From: Pinguiococcus pyrenoidosus
Taxonomy: Eukaryota > Sar > Pinguiophyceae > Pinguiochrysidales > Pinguiochrysidaceae
NCBI GenBank assembly: GCA_019677205.1
Contig: JAAMXY010000784.1
Coordinates: 1-20,890 of the forward strand
Direction: 5' to 3'
DNA length: 20,890 bases
Within the stretch, counting starts at the first letter, position 1. Each line of letters begins with the position of its first letter. This document shows, piece after piece, positions 9,143 to 17,409 of the stretch. The notes beneath the pieces were generated by a model that had not been told where the DNA came from, made no database searches, and saw only the letters and a list, made by a program, of their open reading frames with translations. Both the position numbers and the translations under genes were made by a program.

Positions 9143-10365
9143 ATGCGCCGCATAGCTCATGTGGCGACGCGTTTAGTGGCGAGGCCGCCCCAGAGAGGCA
9201 TTGTGTCCACCATCCAGAATCTCCCGTACTTCACTCGGCTCACGAAACGAGAAGAGAGCCGCAAAGAGAGCGAATCGATCTTACGAGAGGCTTTCCGCGC
9301 CGCCGCCTCGGTAAGATCCCACCCATCTCGGTTGTGCTTTCTCCGTCCTCCTTCTCAAAGCCGAGAGACATTCTCACACGTGAACTCAATCACGCAGGAG
9401 CTGGATGGTCCCATTCCAGAAGGCCAGAGGGAAGAAGCCAAGCAGCTTTGGCTGAAGATCGGGGTTCCCGTGGGCTCGGAGGCGCCTCAGCTGCGCTCCT
9501 TGAGCACGCTGCTCGAGAACTTAGACTCGCATCTGGAGTCCAAGCGCTCAGCATTGCCACACTTGGTAAGCCTACGGGAAACGTTGAGGAAAGGAGAAGG
9601 CCGGCTTGGAGTAAGCAACGAGGAACCTCGCAGGTGGAGCCGGCGAACCCAGCTGCCGCCGCCTCGGCACACTTTTTCCTGCGATGTACAACGCTTCGAG
9701 AGGTGCTGCTGCAGCTGGCACGCGGTGTGGCGCGGATGTCGCAGAAGGAGGCCGACCGGTCCTACAGGTCGTTCAGTTCGAAGCTCCCGGCGACGATCAT
9801 CGATGACGATGTCGACCTCCTCGTTCGCTTCTGCCGTGCTTGGGTCGATGGCTCGGCAATGGATCGCGTCGGAGTGCACATCGATGCCATGCTGAAGACG
9901 TCGGAGGATGAGTGGCTGCCCGAGCCAAAGGCGCTGCTGGCTTTCGAGACGGTGTACTACGGCATGACCGCGGGCCTCATCTCAGGCTTCCAGGCGTTGC
10001 CGGGCGTGCCGCGGCGGCAGAGCAGGCTTTACCGGAATTCGACGCGCAATTACCTTAGAGATGATGTCGAGTTCCCCATGAAGTTCCGCTGCTGCTTCGC
10101 ATGGGCAGCCGCCGACGACCCGCATCCAGCGGTGAAGGCCAAGCCAAGCTTAGACTCGCTCGCTAGAAAGGAGGCGCTTGTCCGTGTTGCCGAGGCGCAG
10201 TTTGCGGAGGAGTTCTCGAACGCTTCCAAGGAGATGCAGGAGGAGTTCAAGCAGAAGGACGAGAAGTACTGGGCTTCCCGGGTAGAGAATCGGCAGTACT
10301 ACGGCTTGTCCTTCCTCTTCCTGAGTACGATTTTTGCGCTGGATCTCTATTCGATGGACATATGA
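9143..10365 (+). CDS. Probable mitochondrial membrane protein, three exons, unknown family
   Basis: Proposed exons are 9143-9310, 9398-9565 and 9700-10365, all phase 0, giving 333 aa. Donors are GTAAGA and GTAAGC; the first acceptor is CACGCAG. For exon 3 an alternative acceptor CTCGCAG would start it at 9634 and add 22 residues; I prefer 9700 because a pyrimidine stretch precedes it and it joins two helical segments, but the choice is weak. The N-terminus (MRRIAHVATRLVARPPQRGI) is Arg-rich, free of acidic residues and amphipathic, as in mitochondrial presequences. The middle is helical. The last 22 residues include a hydrophobic segment (GLSFLFLSTIFALDLY) that could be a C-terminal membrane anchor. 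I recognise no family. A lineage-specific subunit of an inner-membrane complex is a guess from architecture only. Intron 1 is 87 nt and open in frame, so its retention would still be translatable. Confidence 0.65.
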
Positions 10366-10471
10366 CAAGCAAGCTCAGAAAGAACGACCTAACTCTTCAT
10401 TACTACCTCTCAATAATATTGTCTAAAACTGCGCTAAGCGGGACAACTACCGAGGGTGGCGCCGCACCAGC

Positions 10472-12534
10472 CTAATACAAGAAGGCGTCAGATGGATACC
10501 TCAGACCAGACATGGTTCTGCGATGCGGGCACGGTGCTGCGACCTCCAGAATGCAGTTCTGGGAGCTGCTTCCTACCTTGTTTCCCGCCAGGGCTTCCTT
10601 CATTGCCCTCTTCACAGCTTCAATGATCGGCTTTGCCGCATCCGAGCCGAGATGGAGGCCATCTAAGAGCGATGCGATGCGTCAGGTGCCGGGAGACTCT
10701 CGGTGGTGGCATTGTGATCAGGGGTCCCATTGTGATCAGGGGTTCCATTGTGATCAGGGGTTCCACTGCGGCGTACCCATAAGCTCCCTAGCTATTCCTT
10801 CCGGCGTGTCTTTCTGTGTGTCGAAGGGGAACTCCAACTGTCGCAGCCGAGGTCAGACCGAAACAGTTTGAAGGCATGGACAAAACGACCCCCCCCCTTT
10901 TGTATGTGGCGTACCTCGAAAACTCCCTTGCTGTCCTCCGTGCGCAGATCGATGGCGAGGATGTGCGTCGACTCCGACAGTCGGATCGTCTCCTCCAGAA
11001 ACTCTTGCACGCTGTGACGAAAGCTCGGGCGGAAGTCCTGGAGCGAAGACTGTCTCAAGAAACCAAATTTTGAGACTCTCCGCTTCGTCGAGACGAATCC
11101 TTCCCCTGCGACGGGGCTCAGGCGCCCAGAGAGTCGCTCGAGGAAGTCTCCCTGTGGCCCGCTACTGCCCGACTCCGGGCTGCTCAGCGAGTACTCCCTC
11201 TGCTCTAGACAGCATACGGCCGCGTCTGAGATATCCGATCCCAGACACATAAAGCGATCACTGTCGCTGACTGCTTCGGGCGGCGCCGCGCGCGTCTCGC
11301 AGAGCGGAACCAGGACCCCATGAATCGACGAGTGACCGCTGGAGCCCGGTGGCGAGCTGTCGACGGATTGCCTCCGATCAGAAGAGTCTCGTAGCGAGCG
11401 GTGTCTGCTTATCTTCGCTCGCTGCGCATTGGCGTCGGGCGGCTCCGACTTGATGCGGCGATGCCGGCTCCGCTCGGTCACATCGTTCTGCATGCTCTTG
11501 ATCTCCGTCTCATCAGCAACGCTCTTTGCGCGGTCGGCACGATCCCCAGCAGCCGAGGGGCCCGGTCGATGATCCTTGGCTTCTGGGTAGTCCGAGTCCT
11601 GCCCAGCCGGCAGAGGGACCATCGCGCAAAGGCCGTCGTCGCCACCGTGATTGTCGGTGAGAAATGCGTCCTGCAGAAGCTCCTCCGCAGTCGGCCGACC
11701 GGCCGCTTCTGGGGCCAAGCACCGCCGGACGAACGCCTGCGCCAGTGGGTTCTTCACCCGCGCCAGCGACCTGGGCAGCTCTCCGGCCGACACCACTCGG
11801 GAGTAGATCTGGAAGAAGGACAGGCCAAAGTACGGCTGCCGGGCGCTGATCATCTCCAGCACCGCCATGCCGAAGGCGTAGATGTCCACTTTCTCATTGT
11901 ACGCGGCGTCGCGCCACATCTCGGGCGCCATGTAGATCGGCGTACCGACGCTGCTTACGGCGTCGGAGGACGTCAGAGACGTGGAGAGACCAAAGTCGCC
12001 GATGCGAACGGTTCCGGTCGGGGCGTCGTAGAAGAAGTTGTCCAGCTTGAGGTCCCGGTGGATGATGGGGGGCTCGCGCTCGTGAAGGAAACGCACGGCC
12101 GTGAGGATCTGGCGACACCACTTCTTCACCACGCCGTAGCGCAGGCCGGAGTGCATGCGCTTCACAAAGTCTCGTAGCGACCCGCCGGACATGAGCTCGG
12201 TGATGAAAACACAGCGCTTGGGCGACAGCGGTGAGAAGTCGCCGTGGTCGTACTCCAGCCACGAGTCGACGTAGCTGATGATATGGTCGTGTCGCAGTTC
12301 CTTGAGCAGCGCGATCTCCTGGAAGATCCGTGCTTTCTCGCTCGCGGACAGGTCGTCGATGTACGTGACGTTCCAGGCCACTTCCGTGCCTTCCTCGATG
12401 TCGTAGGCCTTGTAGACCGACTTGTGCGCTCCTCGGCCGAGGCAGTGGCTGTAGCGCAGGAAGCGCGCATTGGGACTCACTTGCTCCGGACTCTCACTGT
12501 CCCGCTTCTTCTGCGCTGCCACTTTCTTCTCCAT
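10472..12534 (-). CDS. WNK-type protein kinase with PF2-like domain, spliced 3' end
   Basis: Exon 1 (12534-10915) starts ATG in good context and encodes 540 aa. The kinase domain spans about 26-291: glycine loop GRGAHKSVYK (33-42) with Lys38 at the WNK-specific catalytic position, V-A-W-N (52-55) where other kinases have the beta3 lysine, HRDLKLDN (159-166), DFG (180-182) and GTPIYMAPE. A Ser/Arg-rich linker follows. The frame continues 40 codons past residue 540, but GAG|GTACGC is a donor, and exon 2 (10837-10777, after CTGCGACAG) reads on as FPFDTQKDTPEGIARELM. A second intron (10776-10663) leads to exon 3 at 10662, which continues DGLHLGSDAAKPIIEAVKRA. Together these form a PF2/OSR1-C-like fold, the domain that in WNKs binds RFx[V/I] motifs. 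After residue 589 the frame reads 34 more codons to TAG at 10472-10474, or splices at AAG|GTAGGA to a short last exon ending at 10488. Family role: osmotic and chloride signalling through downstream kinases. Confidence 0.85.
10710..10763. repeat. 18-bp tandem repeat, three copies, inside WNK intron 2
   Basis: Units at 10710-10727, 10728-10745 and 10746-10763 share CATTGTGATCAGGGGTTC with one mismatch in the first copy; a degenerate start of a fourth follows. On the minus strand the array sits in the inferred second intron of the WNK gene (10663-10776). Each unit contains the palindrome TGATCA. Confidence 0.9.
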
Positions 12535-13509
12535 GGTCGCTCGCCTGAGCGCTTATCGAGGTGCACGCCCACGGCTTGTGGACCATCTACGGGCGCTTCC
12601 GATCAACAGGCAGCGTGACGGTTCAAAACTTCGCGCTGCTTGCGAATGCCTCGCAACGTCGCCCGTCGATCTTCATTTGCAGCTTGCAGGGAGAAGTGGG
12701 TGGCCTCACACGCACCCGATCTGGGCTCGTTGGCGCGCGTCGCGACCTCCGAGTCCGAGATCGCAAGGCTTCGCCGGCGGAATGTCGCCCAACGACACTG
12801 GCGATCCACCCAGTGCTCTCGTTGTTCCTCAGCGCTGCGCTGGCAGCTGCTTGGCGAAGCAGATCCGAGCGTCTGGACGCCAGCGACGCCGCCGTCGGCG
12901 GAAGCGGCGGCGGTGGCGGCGGCTGTGTTGCGGGAGCCTAGGCACGCGCAACTTTTAGACGATGAGGACGTTTGACGTTTCGGTAGAAGGTGCAACCTGG
13001 CTTGTGTACGCGGGAATAGCTGTCGTCGCTGGTCTACCGGACTAGCGCTACGGAGAGGAACTACAGCGGAAGAATCTTTTCCCTTTTCAGCAAGCAATCC
13101 CGCTATTCGAGTCCCCGTGACGTGGGGGTACGAAGGACGCGGGAAACCTATGAAAAGCTTCCTAGGGATCCGGCCACTACACGCTCGTTACCGCGTCCCA
13201 GTATCATTCCATAGGGAGCTAGATTCCCCGCTTGCGCTCCTGGTATGTCCACGGTATCTACGCACACAGGGCTCTGGAGCCTCCTTTCCTGCCTTATCAG
13301 CTCGGATACTGTAGCTGCGGAAGAAGAAGGAGGGGGGCATTTGTGAACTGTGAACGGTGAACTGTGCGGTTGTAGGTGGATCTGGAGGTCCAGGATCCTC
13401 CGGAAGTGCTTTGGCCTGTTCGCTTCGGAGACGGAGAGGATGAAGTGTGAAACGAGCGACGCAAACTACGGGAGTTTGCTGCGGCGCTGTGCTCAGCGAT
13501 TCAGGCGCG
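12535..13509. promoter_or_regulatory. Divergent intergenic region, WNK / DIxGA gene
   Basis: This 975-bp region separates divergent start codons. It holds a GGC-rich low-complexity patch at about 12894-12929, a heptamer repeat at 13344-13371, and several open frames of 65 to 192 codons (for example minus 13097-12603) that are Arg/Ser-rich with no domain and look like GC-driven shadows. A 5' noncoding exon for either gene is possible. I see no RNA gene. Confidence 0.4.
13344..13371 (+). repeat. Heptamer tandem repeat GTGAACT
   Basis: Three adjacent units GTGAACT, GTGAACG, GTGAACT and a diverged fourth (GTGCGGT) lie about 140 nt upstream of the ATG at 13510, in the likely promoter or leader of the DIxGA protein gene. 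Confidence 0.7.
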
Positions 13510-14742
13510 ATGGCGTCCACCATGCTAGTGGACGACTCGGCGGCCGGATGGCACACCATGAGCATAACGACCTCTGGCCCTTGCACGGTGGAGAATCGGC
13601 GGAGGCGGCCAGCGACGCAGGCGCGAGATGCGCACTCCATCAGTGACGTCGAGGGCGCACGGCCGTCGGCCCGCCACTCCAGGTACCTGAACAAGCCGAG
13701 CAGCTTCACCACCGAGGACATCGCCGGCGCGCACAGCAGAAGGCTGCATCGCAGCCTGCGGAACAAGCCCGATCGGTGCCTGGACGTGTCGGATATCGAA
13801 GGGACGCGGGGAAGGACCTCTCACTTCTACTCCACCAGACGCCGGGTCAACCCTTTGATTCCAAGCTACCCGCTGCCTTCTTTCCGAGTGGCTCCGCCTC
13901 CGGAGACCGCGCTGCTGAAGGATCCGCTGCAAGTGGACGACATCGGCGGCACGCGCTCGGCACCGCTGTACCAGCTGCCCATGCGCATGAACCACAAGAT
14001 CGACGACATTCCTGGCGCGCAGTCTGGCTGGAAACCGCGACACAGGAACGTGTTCATCACCCACGCTCGACCGTCGCCGCTGGATGTTTCCGACATCACG
14101 GTTCCCGACTTTCGGTCGTCGCGACGCGTTGATCCCAATCGACCGGTGTACAACGTCAACGGTATGACCATTCTCGACGACGAGCGCGAGTGTCGGCCAC
14201 CGGGCGCTCCCAAGGCGAAGAGCACGCCGTTCTACTCGCTGCTGAGCTCCGACATCGAAGGGGCGGTGAGCGGTTGGGTTCCACCGCATCAGATTCGGCC
14301 GCCCATGGAGCTCAGGCGGCACTTCCGCAACACGAACTACATTGGCGACATCCCCGGTGCGCAGAGCGACACCGTGAAGCACAGCATCAAAACCAGGAGG
14401 CATCTGAATCCCCTCAATCCGGTGTACCAGTCCCTGGATGGGCACCAGCTGGACCTGCCATGCGAACCGCTGTACAATGATCCTGCCGTGAGGGAAGCCG
14501 AGGCGTTCCTCGAGCAGGCCAAGGTTCACACGAAGATGGCACCGACGTCAAGAGAAAGCAGGGCGAAAGCGGAGCTGAGGCCGGAGACGAATGCCGGGCC
14601 AGATGCCCGCCCCGCGTCAGCCGTGATCGTCGCGCCTAGGGCGGCTGCGCCGGCGGATCCGGCGGCTGCCTTGTCGCCAAAGGAGCGGAGGGATGCACAT
14701 CAACTTCAGGAAGATATTCGTAATGTACGGAGCCTGTCGTGA
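13510..14742 (+). CDS. DIxGA-motif repeat protein, 410 aa, unknown function
   Basis: The frame is open from 13447 but the first ATG is at 13510, in strong context (GCGATGG). The protein is hydrophilic, rich in Arg, Pro and Asp, and built on a loose repeat whose core is (S/D/G)-D-(I/V)-x-G-(A/T)-x-(S/P). Copies are SDVEGARP (45-52), EDIAGAHS (69-76), SDIEGTRG (94-101), DDIGGTRS (143-150), DDIPGAQS (165-172), degenerate SDITVPDF (194-201), SDIEGAVS (247-254) and GDIPGAQS (279-286). Several units are followed by an Arg-rich stretch and an N-P-L-x-P-x-Y element (114-120, 300-306; DPNRPVY at 208-214). The last 90 residues are Ala/Pro-rich with a short charged helix. No signal peptide or membrane segment is visible. 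I believe similar D-I-x-G-A repeats occur in uncharacterised proteins of flagellated protists, so a cytoskeletal or axonemal role is conceivable, but that is from memory and unproven. Confidence 0.82.
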   Translation: MASTMLVDDSAAGWHTMSITTSGPCTVENRRRRPATQARDAHSISDVEGARPSARHSRYLNKPSSFTTEDIAGAHSRRLHRSLRNKPDRCLDVSDIEGTRGRTSHFYSTRRRVNPLIPSYPLPSFRVAPPPETALLKDPLQVDDIGGTRSAPLYQLPMRMNHKIDDIPGAQSGWKPRHRNVFITHARPSPLDVSDITVPDFRSSRRVDPNRPVYNVNGMTILDDERECRPPGAPKAKSTPFYSLLSSDIEGAVSGWVPPHQIRPPMELRRHFRNTNYIGDIPGAQSDTVKHSIKTRRHLNPLNPVYQSLDGHQLDLPCEPLYNDPAVREAEAFLEQAKVHTKMAPTSRESRAKAELRPETNAGPDARPASAVIVAPRAAAPADPAAALSPKERRDAHQLQEDIRNVRSLS

Positions 14743-14935
14743 TTCTCTAGAATCGAAGCGGGCAAGGCTTCGGGTCACACGCCAACACACGAGCTTCTCT
14801 CCAAGTGGACGGCACCGTCACGCAAAGGAAGAGAAGAGAGTCACTCCAAAACAGCGACGCGGACGGCACTTGCGCTCAGGAGCAGCAGGTCCCCCGCTCA
14901 AGGACCCATCACCTTTTGAGAATGCGGACATTGCA
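14743..14935. other. Convergent 193-bp spacer
   Basis: This gap lies between the stop codons of the DIxGA protein gene and the site-2 protease gene. It holds the 3' ends of both; no stem-loop, repeat or RNA gene stands out. Confidence 0.4.
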
Positions 14936-16513
14936 CTACCCATACAACAGCGAGACGCCAATGGTGGCACCAAACAGCGCTGTGCTAAGATACACGGAGA
15001 AGCGATGCAGCCTGCGGTGCTTCAGTGGCGAGAGGTATAGCCAGAGACTTCTGTTCACGGCGTCGCCATCGAAGAAGCGTATGGCAGCCGAGTTTAGCAG
15101 GCAGAGGGAGATGTTGTACTTCACCAGATTGCCTACAAAGGCTGACAGCAGGTCGGGTGCCCGAAAATACAAGGCGCGTGCCGCCTGCCGCGCGAGGCCT
15201 CCGATCGAGCGCGGGTTCACGTCCAGGCTCCGCAGCCATTCCGGGATGTACCATGGCTTCGCATTCGTCATGGCGACGCCGTCGAGCAGCTGGGAAGGAG
15301 GCCCTTCGTACATGATGCGCTCTCCATTGTCGCGACTGAAGAGAAACACGTGCTCGCCGGCCGAGACCATCGGAATGGCACACGTGCCCTGGCCGCACTC
15401 CCGAAATCTACCGCAGGTGTGCTGACTCGGCTGCTCCAGCCTCTCGAAGAAATCGCTTTGATCCAAGCATGTGCACGAGTCTCCCAGATCCAGCACATGC
15501 TGACTTGTTCGTGAGTGCCACGCCATGAGCAGGAGCGGCCGCTGGCTCATCGCCCCATGTTCCGAGCAGCAGCTCCTGGACGTCGTCAGCAGGTCATGCT
15601 CGTTGAGGCACACGCCGACGTTTGACATCCAGAAGCCCGCCGCATCGCCTGCAATCGTGGTGGGGAAAAGACGGGACCACTCCCGCATCCCGTCCTGCGC
15701 CGCATCCAAAGCCTTGTAGAAGTCCGAAGCGTCCTCCACGGACTGCTCATTCAGCGCCACAATACTCTGGCCGGGCTGGAACACCAAGCTCGCGGGCGAG
15801 TCGACCAGCACATCGGCAACCATGGCTCCGCGGCCCGGGCGATAGAACGCCGGCGACAGGAACGACCCCACCAGCGCCAGTGCGAAGGCCGCCGCCGCAA
15901 GCACGAGGTTGTGGAGCGCGCCGGCGCTGTACACTCTCAACTGGGACCGGCACGGAAGCACATGTACCACGTCTTCGACGGCGACAAAGGCGCCCGGGAG
16001 GCCCGGACCGGCCACAAAGACCCCCACGCGGCGCAGCTGCAGCCCTTCCACAATCGCCGCGACGCCATGCCCGGCCTCGTGGACGGCCAGCGCCAGCAGA
16101 AAGGCCGCCAAACTCGCCACGATCGTCTCTACATTCCTCTCCGAGCCCGGAAGGCTGGGCAGCAGCGTGATCGGCGCCTTCTCACTGTCTTCGCCGTCGT
16201 TCGACGCGACTCCAAGGCGCACAGCTACCACGCTGAGGAGGTTCAAGAGCAGGATGCCCGGCAGGAGCAGCTGAAGCACGATGACGACCGCGCTGCCTGC
16301 GTCATAGAAGAACCTCAAGCAGCGCACCAGGCGTGCGGACGGGCTCCAGTCGTTCAGGGTGGTGGCCAACCCGCGAAACTCCCACACAGCGACGCCGGGG
16401 TGTAGCGCCAGACTCCGGAAAAGAGGCTTCGCCCGCAGGAGCCGACTCGCCGCCGTGTCCAGCAGCTTCGTTGCCAGCAGCCCAGCCCACAGGGCCGCTG
16501 CTGCGGCGAGCAT
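14936..16513 (-). CDS. Site-2 protease, MBTPS2-like intramembrane metalloprotease (M50A)
   Basis: The single-exon frame of 525 aa is almost the length of animal MBTPS2 (about 520). Multiple hydrophobic segments are visible (about 1-18, 70-98, 130-150, 197-219, 505-523). The zinc site H-E-A-G-H is at 145-149 within a membrane segment. The second conserved element, N-x7-D-G, appears as N474 to D482-G483 (LLNSAAIRFFDGD) and supplies the third zinc ligand. A PDZ-like region lies at about 228-275 (PGQSIVALNEQ). A Cys-rich stretch between about 300 and 380 (C302, C315, C316, C348, C350, C367, C373, C378) matches the luminal Cys-rich insertion of MBTPS2 rather than bacterial RseP. The family cleaves membrane-tethered transcription factors such as SREBP and ATF6 within the Golgi membrane after site-1 cleavage; substrates here are unknown. 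The ATG at 16513 is the first in frame near the hydrophobic N-terminus. Confidence 0.9.
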   Translation of the reverse strand: MLAAAAALWAGLLATKLLDTAASRLLRAKPLFRSLALHPGVAVWEFRGLATTLNDWSPSARLVRCLRFFYDAGSAVVIVLQLLLPGILLLNLLSVVAVRLGVASNDGEDSEKAPITLLPSLPGSERNVETIVASLAAFLLALAVHEAGHGVAAIVEGLQLRRVGVFVAGPGLPGAFVAVEDVVHVLPCRSQLRVYSAGALHNLVLAAAAFALALVGSFLSPAFYRPGRGAMVADVLVDSPASLVFQPGQSIVALNEQSVEDASDFYKALDAAQDGMREWSRLFPTTIAGDAAGFWMSNVGVCLNEHDLLTTSRSCCSEHGAMSQRPLLLMAWHSRTSQHVLDLGDSCTCLDQSDFFERLEQPSQHTCGRFRECGQGTCAIPMVSAGEHVFLFSRDNGERIMYEGPPSQLLDGVAMTNAKPWYIPEWLRSLDVNPRSIGGLARQAARALYFRAPDLLSAFVGNLVKYNISLCLLNSAAIRFFDGDAVNRSLWLYLSPLKHRRLHRFSVYLSTALFGATIGVSLLYG

Positions 16514-17409
16514 CGCGTGGAGAGCGCCGCACTTCGCGTCTTAGCGCCGCTGTTCTTTGCTTCTGCAAATCCCAAACGACGAGAGAGACTCCATCGAGCA
16601 AGAAACGCTCATGCGCTTCACAATGGGCCTTAGGGTTGCGCGATAAGGAAAATTAGCGTTTCAGATCTGGCAGACCAAATTTGGAAATTGGTGAATTGCT
16701 TCCTTAGCCTTTCCTTGCCGATCATTTAGTATTATCTTCGTTCTTATAGAGCTGGAAAGAAGAAGAGAGGCTGGTTTTGGTCTTCGTTTTGGGCCAAGTT
16801 CTTCTCCCTGGCTCTCTGGTCAGTGTTGCATGGTCGGTAGCAAGGTCGTTGGCCCTGCGCGGATGCGGCTGTCTGCGTGGCTGCGTCTCGACTCAGTCGC
16901 TCCAGCTGCCTCGCTCGCTCTGAGCGAGTCGAATATGGCTGGGCCCAGCCACAGTTGCTCGTCACCCGGCCACACGACTGCTACGCACCTTCACCTTATC
17001 CGTTCCTCCTTTAACTCCCCCAAGACACCCGGACGGTTGAGATTCAGCGAATAGCCACCCATCTTCTGCGGCATTGTCGCAGAGAATGCCCCAACAGTAC
17101 CATTCGCAAATTTCCGTTCAAGCGCAAGGTTCCGGAACCTGCTTTAATTTTAAAATGATTAAACGTGAAAGTTATATGATTATGATCAATAAAAATAACT
17201 AAAAATAAAAATTAAAAAAATCCCGGACCACTTTCTGAAAAGCGACAAAGAAACGCCCTACGCCTCTGCGATGCAGCCGAAGCCCATCACACGCCGCAGC
17301 GCCGGCCCCTCGGGCGCAGCAGGAGGGTCGTGATTGGCAGGATCGAAGGCGCGAGTGAGGGAGGACTGGGGAGGCCCCCGTGCTTCCGTCTCCCCTTCCG
17401 CCGACGGCC
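16514..17409. promoter_or_regulatory. Divergent promoter region with two AT-rich blocks
   Basis: This 896-bp region contains no convincing gene. It has two AT-rich parts: 16642-16750, about 130-240 nt upstream of the site-2 protease ATG, and a much stronger one at 17142-17220, about 190 nt upstream of the W-A-Q-V gene ATG, which ends in a nearly pure A/T stretch. The GC-richer middle (16760-17140) has only short open frames without protein character. One core promoter per gene is the simplest reading. Confidence 0.4.

Noticed and set aside
10710-10763. CRISPR-like direct repeats
   Set aside because: Units are adjacent with no spacers, only 18 bp, and lie in a eukaryotic intron.
10512-10871. 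Plus-strand open frame encoding H-C-D-Q-G repeats
   Set aside because: The repeat comes from the 18-bp intronic minisatellite read on the wrong strand; the rest is antisense to WNK exons.
12603-13097. 164-codon minus-strand open frame upstream of WNK
   Set aside because: Ser/Arg/Ala-rich, no domain, and the WNK start has a well-placed ATG of its own. It may be leader sequence but coding is unsupported.
13525-14529. 334-codon minus-strand open frame
   Set aside because: It is the antisense shadow of the DIxGA protein; Arg/Val/His-rich composition and no recognisable fold.
16760-17140. Possible small gene between the two AT-rich blocks
   Set aside because: Open frames on both strands are short, low in protein-like character, and no splice sites join them convincingly.
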